NCBI GenBank assembly: GCA_003427395.1
Contig: BFEA01000177.1
Span: forward strand, 1,033,051 to 1,060,011
Reading direction: 5' to 3'
Origin: Chara braunii
Lineage: Eukaryota > Streptophyta > Charophyceae > Charales > Characeae
DNA: 26,961 nt
The translations under genes were made by a program, and so were the position numbers. The stretch's first letter is position 1. The number at the start of each line of letters is the position of its first letter. The notes below the pieces were generated by a model, which saw nothing but the letters and a program-made list of their open reading frames with translations, did not search any database and had not been told where the DNA came from. Below, piece after piece: positions 8,810-16,707 of the stretch.

Positions 8810-9221
8810 GGGCGTCGTTCGACATTCCTCGGGGACGCGATTCCGAGGATTCCGTCATCGTTCCACCTGTCCTCGGAGATGAAATCGAAAATGAAAATGT
8901 GAAAACATTCCGAGGACAAATCCTTGGGCTCCGAGGATTTCCCAGCCCAATCGTCCTCGGCTCCAAAGAACCTCGCGAGGTCCTTTGGGGCCCGAGGATC
9001 CATGTTTCACGGAGAGCAGAGGGCATGCACGTAGATAGATGATACAACCGAGAATTCTGATCATGGCGGCACCCTATTGGCTGAAAGCCTGAAGCCCGAG
9101 GATGAGTCCTAAAACCGATGCTCCGAGGATGAGTGGAATGAAGATGACAAAAAACCTAAACTTTTCCGAGGATTCATCCTCGGAGGCCGAGGAATGCCCC
9201 GAGGAGTGTCGAACGACGCCC
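8810..9221. mobile_element. Harbinger-like MITE, 412 bp
   Basis: Inverted ends are GGGCGTCGTTCGACATTCC and GGGCGTCGTTCGACACTCC (right end, reverse complement), with TAT at 8807-8809 and 9222-9224. The left 190 bp or so aligns with 5584-5780 of the larger element, including the CTCGCGAG palindrome and repeated TCCGAGGA motifs. It is therefore a deletion derivative or sister MITE of that family. The TAT duplication departs from the family's usual TTA/TAA. Confidence 0.8.
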
Positions 9222-9246
9222 TATATCTTAGTCCGATTCAGGGTCA

Positions 9247-9279
9247 ATGAAAAGAAAAGAAAAGAAAAGAAAAGAAATA
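9247..9279 (+). repeat. (AAAAG)n microsatellite
   Basis: Six or so consecutive GAAAA/AAAAG units follow the MITE. Confidence 0.85.
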
Positions 9280-9308
9280 GTAAGTGGCACTGAGTGCCAT
9301 ACTCTGCC

Positions 9309-9332
9309 CCATTCGAAACGAGATTCGAATGG
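9309..9332. other. Short perfect hairpin
   Basis: CCATTCGAA and TTCGAATGG form a 9-bp stem around a 6-base loop. No neighbouring gene explains it. Confidence 0.5.
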
Positions 9333-9889
9333 TTCACCAGTTCTGCCGTATGCTCTTTGGGTTGAATTGAGTACGCAGTGTGCTTCTGGTGCTGTTGCCA
9401 CTTCGTGGCCTAGTTTCCTCAATGTCCTGGCATCGATTTTTGACGTCGCTCATCCCTTTTCTTTTTTAAGACAACTGCGCCTGTGACCGCTGCACAGTTC
9501 AGACTTCGCAGAAATAACAGTCCACTGCAAGATTGGGCTGTGAGCAGTTCGAAACAGCAAGAAAAACAGTAAACTAGGCGTTCGACGGCCTACCGGTTCA
9601 TAATTGGCAGAAACGGGAGGTGGCCTGGGCTAGTGGTTCCCCCCTTTATCCCGTGGCCTTCAAGTTGCCTGGGAGCAGGTACAGGTAGCAGGCCCTGCCG
9701 TTTTTTTTCATTTTTTTTTCCCCCCGTTTTTGGCTTCTGGTTGGAATCGGTTCAGGCTGAAAAACGATCCCAGTTTGTCAGTACAGGAAAAGCCACCGAC
9801 CGCACCACGTTCCCCGTTAACCCCCGCCCATTCTCTCTCTCTCTCTCTCTCTCTCCCCCTCCCCCTCCCCCTCCATCTGTGTCCGCTGC

Positions 9890-10177
9890 TTGGCCCACCA
9901 AAGTGCGAATATATACGGTCCATTGTCTGCATCAGATACATTTGCACCTTTTTTTTGGGACATGTTAATCTTCTCCTCTCTCTCTCGCTCTCCCTCTCCC
10001 TCTTCGTTGCCCACTCCCGCTCCGGCTCGCGCTATCAGTGCTGCCCGCTCGCCCGCCTACTCCTGCTGCCCCTCTCTCTCTCTCTCCCCCTCTGTCTGCT
10101 GCTCGGCCCACCAAAGTGCAAATGTATCTGGTCCATCGTCTGCATCAGATACATTTGCACCTGTTTTTTTGGACATG
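9890..10177 (+). repeat. Two direct copies of a 70-bp hairpin-forming unit, 214 bp apart
   Basis: GGCCCACCAAAGTGC begins near 9892 and 10106, and both copies continue through CATCAGATACATTTGCACC to GGACATG. In the second copy GTGCAAATGTATCTG (10116-10130) and CAGATACATTTGCAC (10146-10160) form a perfect 15-bp stem with a 15-base loop. In the first copy the left half of the stem has decayed. Confidence 0.75.
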
Positions 10178-10204
10178 CTACCTTCTCTGCATCATTCCAA
10201 TCCC

Positions 10205-10205
10205 C

Positions 10206-10250
<45 letters not shown>
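10205..10250 (+). repeat. (CT)n-(CA)n compound microsatellite
   Basis: A pure CT run switches directly to a pure CA run. The same compound tract recurs at about 10545-10610, inside the 102-bp repeat array. Confidence 0.9.
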
Positions 10251-10264
10251 AAAGAAAAAAGAAA

Positions 10265-10545
10265 GAAGCCGAAGTGTATATTTCCATGTTCTAGCTCAAG
10301 ATTCATTCCGATTTTGCTCATCTTATCGACCGACGTAGCCTCTCTCTATCTCTCTGCGCGCATGGCTGGAATGCAGTGTATATTTCCATGCTTTAGCGGA
10401 AGATTCATTCCGATTTTGCTCATCCTATCGATCAACGTAGCCTCTCTCTCTCTCTCTGCGCGCATGGCTGGAATGCAGTGTATATTTCCATGCTTTAGTG
10501 GAAGATTCATTCCGATTTCGCTCATCCTATTGATGGGAGTTGCCA

Positions 10546-10593
<48 letters not shown>

Positions 10594-10726
10594 GACACAC
10601 ACACAGAAACAAACAAAAAAAAAGTGGCAGTGTATATTTCCATGTTCTAGCGGAAGATTCATTTCGATTTTGCTCATCCTATTGATGGCAGTAGCCACTC
10701 TTCTATCTCTCTGCGTGCATGGCCGG

Positions 10727-10730
<4 letters not shown>
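10265..10730 (+). repeat. About 102-bp tandem repeat, 4 copies
   Basis: The phrase AGTGTATATTTCCATG starts copies near 10273, 10375, 10477 and 10628. Each is followed by GGAAGATTCATTCCGATTTT (or a close variant), GCTCATCCTAT and a CT-rich tail ending GCGCGCATGGC. Copy 3 has expanded through an extra CT/CA block. Plus-strand ORFs here repeat the same peptide and should not be read as a protein gene. Confidence 0.85.

Positions 10731-10760
<30 letters not shown>
10731..10760 (+). repeat. (CT)n microsatellite
   Basis: A pure CT run at the inner edge of the right inverted arm. A comparable CT run at 9831-9855 lies at the inner edge of the left arm, so it is a direct, not inverted, counterpart. 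Confidence 0.9.
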
Positions 10761-10762
<2 letters not shown>

Positions 10763-11098
10763 GGGGTTTCCAACGACGACCGCAGTCCATCCCTACCCGT
10801 CGGAACCGAGTCCCGCCAGAAGCCAAAAATGGGAACGGGAGGGCCTGCTACCGGTACCTGCTCCCACGCCATGCCACAGGATAAAGGGAGGTACCACCAG
10901 CCCAGGCCACCTCCCGTTTTTGCCAATTATTAAGCGGGTAGGCTGTTTAACGCATAGTTTATTGTTTTTCCTGCAGTTACTGATCTTGGCCCAATCTTGC
11001 AGTGTTTCTGCGAATTCTGAACTGTGCAGCGGTCACAGGCGCACTTTTTTCTTTTTCACTTCTCACAGAAACTTGAAAGTGGACACCATCAGTGTCTC

Positions 11099-11345
11099 CT
11101 TCTCCTCCTCCTCCGCCTCATCCTCGACACATATTCCTCCATCTCTCCGACTCCCTTGGCTTTGTAACCTCCTCCTCCTCAACTTCTCCATCTCACCTCC
11201 TCCTCCTGATCTCTCCCCCTCATAACCTCCTCCTCCTCCAGCTCTCCTCGTGATAACCACCACCTCCTCCCCTGGTCAGGACTCGTAACCTCCTCTTCCT
11301 CCATCTCTCCTCTTCATAACCTTCTCCTCCTCCATCCCTACTCTG
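11099..11345 (+). repeat. Degenerate pyrimidine minisatellite
   Basis: CCTCCTCCTCC blocks alternate with ATCTCTCC and CTCATAACC phrases at roughly 30-45 bp spacing. The strand is almost entirely C+T. The reverse-strand glycine/glutamate-rich ORF is an artefact of this composition. Confidence 0.7.
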
Positions 11346-11460
11346 TCCTCGTCACCGCTTCATCTCAATTTTTTTTTTTAACAACTGAGACACCCCGCAA
11401 AGGCAAAAGCACGCCCCCGCAAAGATATCACGGCACAAATTTGAAACAGCAATCCGTTGG
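11346..11460. other. Spacer without recognisable feature
   Basis: Contains a T run at 11370-11379 and otherwise ordinary sequence. Nothing is supported here. Confidence 0.4.
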
Positions 11461-11601
11461 GCTCGGGGTCATGCTATGCTATGAACCTCTTGAATCTTGA
11501 TTCATACGAGTCTGGCCACATCTATGCACTACATTCAGTCAAACTGTGAAAATAACGCAGATTCCATCCCCCAATGAACGCAGCGCAGCGCGCGCTCAGA
11601 G

Positions 11602-11689
<88 letters not shown>

Positions 11690-11815
11690 CGGGGTCATGC
11701 TATGCTATGAACCTCTTGAATCTTGATTCATACGAATCCGGTCACATCTATGCACTAAATTCAGTCAAACTGTTAATATAACGCAGATTCCATCCCCGAA
11801 TGAATGAAGCGCAGC

Positions 11816-11870
<55 letters not shown>
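11461..11870 (+). repeat. 226-bp tandem duplication ending in long (GA)n tracts
   Basis: GCTCGGGGTCATGCTATGCT starts at 11461 and at 11687. The copies run in parallel through GATTCATACGA, ATCTATGCACTA and ATTCCATCCCC to GCGCAGC, and each enters a (GA)n tract (11617-11687 and 11819-11870). The duplication junction is the GA tract itself, which suggests unequal exchange or slippage between GA runs. Confidence 0.85.
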
Positions 11871-11911
<41 letters not shown>

Positions 11912-11912
11912 G
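11819..11912. repeat. (AG)n-(CT)n mirror/inverted tract
   Basis: About 50 bases of AG repeats change through GGAGTCT to about 35 bases of CT repeats. The two halves are complementary, so the tract can form a long hairpin, and each half is also a homopurine/homopyrimidine run capable of triplex DNA. Confidence 0.85.
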
Positions 11913-11970
11913 TGTGTGTCTCTCCCCAGGCGCATTCGTAAAGGTGAAAGTCGAGCGCACCTCATCGCAC

Positions 11971-11997
11971 ATTTGGGCCGGTGGTACCAAACAGCCA
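11971..11997 (+). repeat. GGGCCGGTGGTACCAAACAG motif shared with the 25763 foldback
   Basis: ATTTGGGCCGGTGGTACCAA resembles, in inverse orientation, the segment at 25763-25787 (GTTTGGGCCGGTAGTACCAA after reverse complement). It may be the end of a second copy of that element, but no matching partner end was found near 12000. Confidence 0.45.
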
Positions 11998-12049
11998 AAC
12001 TTTGGGCGGCCAAAACTGAAAAGGTTTCGGCTACCAATTATCCCACGTT

Positions 12050-12214
12050 AGCAACCCATAACTTCTGAGACACGGACCTGAATTCAAAGCTACAGCATAT
12101 ATAGTTGGGGCTGCTGCTGCCAACTGTGAGTGCTCTGTCTACCTATTTCATGGCGAGGGAATCCTTGCTAATTAAGGGAAGGGGGCTTTCGGAGTATCGA
12201 CAGGTGTATTCTGA

Positions 12215-12259
<45 letters not shown>

Positions 12260-12500
12260 CTTGTGTGTATACACATATCATGGATTCATGGCCACTTTTT
12301 TTTTCTCTTTTGTTTTTTTAGCACATCAACGATCAGCGACCCGCACCACACGGCACACTGCAGACATGCACTGCAGGTAACTTTTCATTGTAAATTGGCT
12401 CATTTATATCTCTTTCTGTTTTTCTATTATTCGTGCAGATGACTTCAGCAGTCAGTGCCAGTCACAATTTCTCACAAATTAGACGGAAATAGTTTTTAAG
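12050..12500. other. Unassigned sequence with (CT)n tract at 12219-12256
   Basis: Apart from the CT microsatellite, a TATA-like CATATATAG near 12096 and a T-rich stretch at 12296-12320, no gene is visible. The TATA-like site has no convincing downstream ORF. Confidence 0.4.
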
Positions 12501-12615
12501 AACTTTCATTTTTCTGGATGCAATTGGTCCATTCCAGAGTCCTGAAAAGCGCCAAGACTATCTAGAACATGGAAAATTGTCATAATATTATCGGAAGTCC
12601 CGCTCTGCATGTTAC

Positions 12616-12731
12616 CTCCATCACAGGTCGCGCTTGCTTTGCCTCCATAAAAATCATGGAGGGGCGTCCCTCGTTTGCTTTTCTTTGACCATATGGGGAA
12701 CACCATTCCTTGTCTGGCACCGGTGTGATAC
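12616..12731 (-). CDS. Weak candidate host exon
   Basis: On the minus strand GTACAG precedes position 12731 and a GTAAC donor follows 12616, so GT-AG borders exist. The enclosed frame reads ITPVPDKEWCSPYGQRKANE and continues RPSMIFMEAKQARPVME. A second frame is also open, which weakens the case. The TA-targeting MITE lies 10 bp upstream of the acceptor and would be in the intron. I do not recognise the peptide. Confidence 0.22.
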
Positions 12732-12743
12732 CTGTACCCACTA

Positions 12744-12844
12744 CAGTCTTCCCCCGAATACAACGTACGGTCATTATTATAGCTTAATTTGGGGTATCTT
12801 CCAGTCTAAATTCAGCTATAATGACCGTATTCAGGCGAAGACTG
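12744..12844. mobile_element. TA-flanked foldback MITE, copy 1 (101 bp)
   Basis: The ends are CAGTCTTCCCCCGAATAC and CAGTCTTCGCCTGAATAC (right end, reverse complement), flanked by TA at 12742-12743 and 12845-12846. The arms continue inward through ACGGTCATTATAGCT-type sequence, making nearly the whole element a hairpin. It is the same family as 23407-23511. TA duplication and CAGT-starting ends point to a Tc1/mariner (possibly pogo-like) MITE. Confidence 0.8.
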
Positions 12845-12849
12845 TAGTA

Positions 12850-13500
12850 GGGCCAATACCAAGCACCTTTCCACTTCGTTAATGCTCCTTAGTTCAGACT
12901 CCTAATTTATTTTCTGATCTTTCGTTGAATCGTTCTTGCCCTCAACAAGCCTGGTCCTTTCCTCCATGATAAAGCATGCTCAAGGTTGGCTACCTTCGGG
13001 CTCGAGACAGCATCTCGCTCAGTCACCCATCATGAATAGTGCCAAGTTGGTTGCCACTGTTGCCACACACCCCTGTCCAGGCATTCCCCCCTGGATGTAT
13101 CTTGGTCTCAAAATACGTCCACGTACATCCAAGGGGTCCAGTGTTTAACGAATGCCGCACCCTCAGGAGCAGCAAATTCGGATGAGTTTTTAGCCAAAAA
13201 ACTTGGTTTCTATGAATCCCCCGCAGTCATGACCGCGGGGTCGAACTCGGATTCTGGTCCAGATCCCGACCGCCAGCCATGGCCCGGGCGGTTGGGTGCG
13301 ACCAGGACTTTGACACATTTTTATTAAAAAAAATAATGGACCAAAGAAAACACAAACAATATGGGGTTGTACAGTTTTAAAATCCCTACAACCCCTTTTT
13401 TTTGGATTAAGGAGTGTTTTTTGTTTTTTGTTTAGAAAACGAAAAGACAAGTATTTGACTCAAAAGAAAACTAATAAAAAAAGGGAACTTTTTTTTTTCT
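12850..13500. other. Unassigned sequence
   Basis: No domain or clear exon is seen. 13211-13223 contains CCCGCAGTCATGACCGCGGG, a near-palindrome, and 13320-13500 is A/T-run rich. Confidence 0.4.
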
Positions 13501-13502
13501 TC

Positions 13503-13735
13503 GTGTGTGTGCGTGTGTCATGGTGTGTGTGCATGTGTGAGGGGGAAGGGGGACCCCTTCCCCACCAATCAATCAATCAATCAATCAATCAAAAAAAACA
13601 AAAGTAAGAGAAAAAAAGAACCAGCGGGTCGACCCGCGTGTGTGTGTGTGTGTGTGCAGGGGGGGGAGGGCAACCCCTTCCCCACCAATCACTCGATTGA
13701 TCCATCAATCAATCTATAAAAAAAAACAAAAAAAA
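13503..13735 (+). repeat. Duplicated (GT)n / CCCCTTCCCCACC / (AATC)n unit
   Basis: Two copies (about 13503-13608 and 13636-13735) each run from a GT tract through a G-rich block, ACCCCTTCCCCACCAATC and AATC repeats to an A-rich tail. A third copy lies inverted at about 16120-16190 (TTGATTGATTGG then TGGGGGAGGGG). The copies are separated by GCGGGTCGACCCGC, a perfect 14-bp palindrome (13625-13638). Confidence 0.75.
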
Positions 13736-13789
13736 GTGCAAAACAAAAACACCGAGTTCGCCCCGTGTGTTGTCATATTCGCTATACTC

Positions 13790-14012
13790 TCAAAAAAAGA
13801 ACGACTTGACCAGACTGTTTCGTCGGACTTTCACCGACTCATCAGGAGGTTGAACCCTGACAGTCTGCCCAGGATTCATTTGCTGATGGATAAGGACTCA
13901 CCACATCGCCCAGAGTTAGCGATACCCCTGAGAAAAGTGGTCGACTTCACTCACACCAACCTTGCAATCCTAGCAGACTGCCGGTCCAAACCCCTGACAA
14001 GAACCGTAGTAA
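13790..14012 (+). CDS. Candidate host exon, function unknown
   Basis: A plus-strand frame is open from at least 13755 and encodes SKKERLDQTVSSDFHRLIRR, then LNPDSLPRIHLLMDKDS, PHRPELAIPLRKVVDFTHT and NLAILADCRSKPLTRTVV. It ends at a GTAAGT donor (14012/14013) that runs straight into a long (GT)n tract. Composition is protein-like rather than repeat-like, and other frames contain stops. A downstream acceptor, TTCCCCACAACAG at about 14127-14139, could join it to a short final exon, but the reading frame across the join is unproven. I do not recognise the family. Confidence 0.35.
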
Positions 14013-14054
14013 GTCTGTGTGTGTGTGTGTGTGTGTGTGGGTGTGTGTGTGTGC

Positions 14055-14091
<37 letters not shown>

Positions 14092-14111
14092 TGTGTGTGT
14101 GTGTGTGTGAG
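14013..14111 (+). repeat. (GT)n-(GA)n-(GT)n compound microsatellite
   Basis: A GT run of about 60 bases is interrupted by GAGAGAGAGAGAGA and resumes as GT. It starts at the candidate splice donor. Confidence 0.9.
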
Positions 14112-14546
14112 TGTATTTTGGATTTTCCCCACAACAGCCCCAATTCCACCCAGGTTCAGAATCAAAGCAGTCTTTATCCTATTGCAGACAACGAGAGCAT
14201 TTGAGATGTCCAACATATTAAAGCAATTTTATAATTAGACAGCTTTTTGGTTGTTCTTGGGGTACCCCTTTCATTGTTCTTGCAGCTCCCCTTTTACTGT
14301 GCCTCTTACGCGCAAGGCTGCCCACGTTGATTGTGGTTGAGCGGCAGCTGCCCACATCCCCGTGTGCCTCCATGGACCACTTGCACGTTATTTCAGGAGG
14401 CAGAGTAAAAGGAGAAGGTATGCTCCTGTGCATCTCTTCAGAGATTGATACTCCTGTCCATTTTATTTCAGATCTTCAGCTTATACAGCCTTTGTGTCCG
14501 TCCTTCATCTTCATACTTCCGTTCATTTCATTTCTGATCTTCATAT
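14112..14546. other. Unassigned sequence
   Basis: Other than the possible acceptor near 14139, no feature is supported. TCTTCA/TCATTT phrases repeat irregularly at 14500-14546 just before the 64-bp array. Confidence 0.35.
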
Positions 14547-15034
14547 TATCGTCTATACTCTTAATGATGCTCATTCGTATGTATTTGTTTAGTAGTACAA
14601 AGGGAGTGGATATCGTCTATACTCTTAATGATGCTCATTCGTATGTATTTGTTTAGTAGTACAAAGGGAGTGGANNNNNNNNNNNNNNNNNNNNNNNNNN
14701 NNNNNNNNNNNNNNNNNNNNNNNNNNNNNNNNNNNNNNNNNNNNNNNNNNNNNNNNNNNNNNNNNNNNNNNNNNNNNNNNNNNNNNNNNNNNNNNNNNNN
14801 NNNNNNNNNNNNNNNNNNNNNNNNNNNNNNNNNNNNNNNNNNNNNNNNNNNNNNNNNNNNNNNNNNNNNNNNNNNNNNNNNNNNNNNNNNNNNNNNNNNN
14901 NNNNNNNNNNNNNNNNNNNNNNNNNNNNNNNNNNNNNNNTGTATTTGTTTAGTAGTACAAAGGGAGTGGATATCGTCTATACTCTTAATGATGCTCATTC
15001 GTATGTATTTGTTTAGTAGTACAAAGGGAGTGGA
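14547..15034 (+). repeat. 64-bp minisatellite containing an assembly gap
   Basis: Perfect or near-perfect units occupy 14547-14610 and 14611-14674. After the N run a partial unit (14940-14970) and a full unit (14971-15034) follow. Each unit begins TATCGTCTATACTCTTAATG and ends AAAGGGAGTGGA. The 265-N gap does not equal a whole number of units plus the needed partial unit, so the true copy number is unknown. Confidence 0.92.
14675..14939. other. Assembly gap (265 N)
   Basis: Undetermined bases lie inside the 64-bp tandem array. Any ORF spanning this gap is meaningless. Confidence 0.98.
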
Positions 15035-15412
15035 GGGGAGGGTGGAGGGTGAGGGATAGAAGGCGGAGTTCTCTAGGAGTCTAGGAGTATGGGGCAGGGG
15101 AGGTAGGGGCAACGGGAACGAAAGAAATATGTGGAGGGCAGGATAGAATGACATGCAAGAGCAGGGGAAAGGTGTATGACGGGTCTCACAGATTTCAAAA
15201 AGCACTTGTCAGCAGATTTGTTCGGGCCTGAGTACCGGAGGTGGTCGGAAGTCCGGTTCTCCAAAACTGAGGCCAGCATGTATGCTCAGCCCTGTGCAAT
15301 CCAGCACACAACTCTGTTTGGGCATCGCCACTGGTCTGCTCCGGTAGCCTGGACCAGGTTTAATGCTGGACCAGCCTACCAGACCAGGCAATCGTCTAGA
15401 GGTTACTGGGCG

Positions 15413-15413
<1 letters not shown>
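15035..15413. other. Purine-rich sequence and a short hairpin, no gene
   Basis: 15035-15170 is G+A rich on the plus strand. GGTAGCCTGGACCAG at 15343-15357 and CTGGACCAGCCTACC at 15366-15380 form an imperfect 15-bp stem. A plus-strand frame (15176-15413) is open but shows no recognisable domain and runs into a CT tract. Confidence 0.4.

Positions 15414-15454
<41 letters not shown>
15414..15454 (+). repeat. (CT)n microsatellite
   Basis: About 20 CT units. Confidence 0.9.
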
Positions 15455-15461
<7 letters not shown>

Positions 15462-15870
15462 TCTATGATTGATAAGTCTACCTGTGGGTGTTGTTGCCTT
15501 GGCCTGTCCAACACAAAGTGTACGGGTCTCCGGGTGCTCTACATTCCGAGGTTTGTAGGCAGGGTTGAGGCTGCACTGTCCTACCTAGGCCTGGTGCACC
15601 GTGTGGTTCCTGCCTGAGCAGCCTGATTTAATTTCGAGGCCACCGATTGAATTTATCACGGGGTCCTTGTTCCGCCCGGCCCGAATTCTCTGTTGGTGGC
15701 GACAAGTTTCTTTCTGCAAGGCCGGGGCTGTGTACTGGTGGTTTAAACTCGGGCACAAACAAACCTAGTCACCATACTTTTTTTCGCTTTTAAACCCTGA
15801 CAGTGAAAGTCCAGTAGTCAAAAGCAACATGAGCTTAGCTCTAACCCAAGTAGCATGGGACAGTGCCGGA
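15455..15870. other. Unassigned sequence
   Basis: I see no supported gene, RNA or element between the CT tract and the first GTGAAC cluster. Confidence 0.35.
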
Positions 15871-15875
15871 CCCGT

Positions 15876-15965
15876 AAACGTGAACGGGTCCGGCCACCTG
15901 AACGTGACCGGCCGTTCACCGGGTCCGATTCCCGTGAACGGCCGTTCACAGGGGCCGTTCACAGA
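15876..15965. repeat. GTGAACGG/CCGTTCAC palindrome cluster 1
   Basis: GTGAACGG or its complement CCGTTCAC occurs repeatedly. 15934-15949 is the perfect 16-bp palindrome GTGAACGGCCGTTCAC, and 15904-15919 is a one-mismatch version. Cluster 2 lies at 16484-16575. Confidence 0.8.
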
Positions 15966-16056
15966 CCTGGTGGCCACATGGCAGCCCGGGTGGTCGGCGT
16001 CGAGGTGCGATCGGGGTCGCGCGGGGTCCAGCTAGGACCCCGTACCTTCAAATCAN

Positions 16057-16184
16057 AAAAAAAAAAAAAAAAAAAAAAGGATAGTTGTGTTTAAAAAAAA
16101 ATAATAATAAAAATATTTGGGGTTTGATTGATTGATTGATTGGTGGGGGAGGGGTCCTCCCTCCACTCCCCGGCGCGCGCGCAC

Positions 16185-16238
<54 letters not shown>

Positions 16239-16480
16239 CGCGCAACGGCTCAGAGTCTCCTGAGCCCTCCTCCACTCAACATGGCTCGTTGCCACCCGAT
16301 CTGAAAATCTCACGGTCGTAGTAGGCCTTTTTTTTTTTTTTTTTTTTTTTCAAAAAAAATATATATATTCCGATCGAAAAAAGAAATAAAAAAAATATGG
16401 GCAGGTGCCCCTTGACAGTCCCCACACGTCTATAAAAAAAAAGTACCCCTACCAGGCAAAAAAAAAAAAAAAAGGAGTTC
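16057..16480. repeat. Poly-A, (CT)n, poly-T and inverted AATC-unit block
   Basis: An A run (16057-16078, with a single N at 16056), the inverted copy of the GT/AATC unit (about 16120-16190), a CT tract (16187-16235), a T run (16327-16350) and an A run (16460-16473) fill this stretch between the two GTGAAC clusters. No gene is supported. Confidence 0.75.
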
Positions 16481-16483
16481 CCG

Positions 16484-16575
16484 CTCACCGTGAACTCCGT
16501 GAACTACCGGCGTTCACGTTTTCCGTGAACGGTGAGCGGTCCCCGTTCACAACCCCTGTGAGCGGTGAACAGGGG
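16484..16575. repeat. GTGAAC/GTTCAC cluster 2
   Basis: CCGTGAAC, CGTTCAC and GAGCGGTGAAC motifs recur in both orientations across about 90 bp, resembling cluster 1. CCGTGAACGGTGAGCGG at 16520-16536 is the densest part. Confidence 0.75.
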
Positions 16576-16589
16576 TACGGCACTGGCAT

Positions 16590-16707
16590 GGGACACAAAA
16601 TCCTGTGTGAATTTGCCAGGACCACCTCGTAAGGCCAAATACTCCTGTGGGACACAAAATCCTGTGTGAATTTGCCAGGACCACCTCGTAAGGCCAAATA
16701 CTCCTGC
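16590..16707 (+). repeat. Near-perfect 59-bp tandem duplication
   Basis: GGGACACAAAATCCTGTGTG starts at 16590 and 16649. The copies differ only at the last base (T versus C). Near-identity implies a recent event. Confidence 0.93.

Larger units (their letters stand above)
9476..11043. mobile_element. 1.57-kb structure with long inverted terminal arms
   Basis: The left arm (about 9476-9840) and right arm (about 10757-11043) are inverted copies. Both outer ends read TGCGCCTGTGACCGCTGCAC, followed by AGTTCAG, GCAAGATTGGG, ACGGGAGGTGGCCTGGGCT and GAGCAGGTAC in the same order. The middle contains direct repeats and long (CT)n/(CA)n tracts but no transposase. Long inverted arms suggest a Mutator-like or foldback element. 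I could not find a convincing target duplication (left flank TAAGACAAC, right flank CTTTTTTCT), so a segmental inverted duplication is also possible. Confidence 0.65.

Noticed and set aside
9708-10612. Long plus- and minus-strand ORFs with SLSLSL, RERERE or HTHTHT runs
   Set aside because: They are translations of (CT)n, (GA)n and (CA)n tracts within a repeat array. No non-repetitive domain is present.
9467-11052. Mutator-type 9-bp target duplication around the inverted-arm structure
   Set aside because: The flanking 9-mers TAAGACAAC and CTTTTTTCT do not match.
12090-12130. Promoter with TATA box CATATATAG
   Set aside because: No supported gene lies downstream, and the motif is expected by chance in sequence of this composition.
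14561-15205. 214-residue and 143-residue ORFs across the N gap
   Set aside because: Most residues are undetermined and the rest repeats the 64-bp unit.
15176-15413. Plus-strand ORF beginning TGLTDFKKHLSADLFGPEYR
   Set aside because: It looks protein-like for a short stretch but has no recognised domain, no clear splice borders, and runs into a CT repeat.
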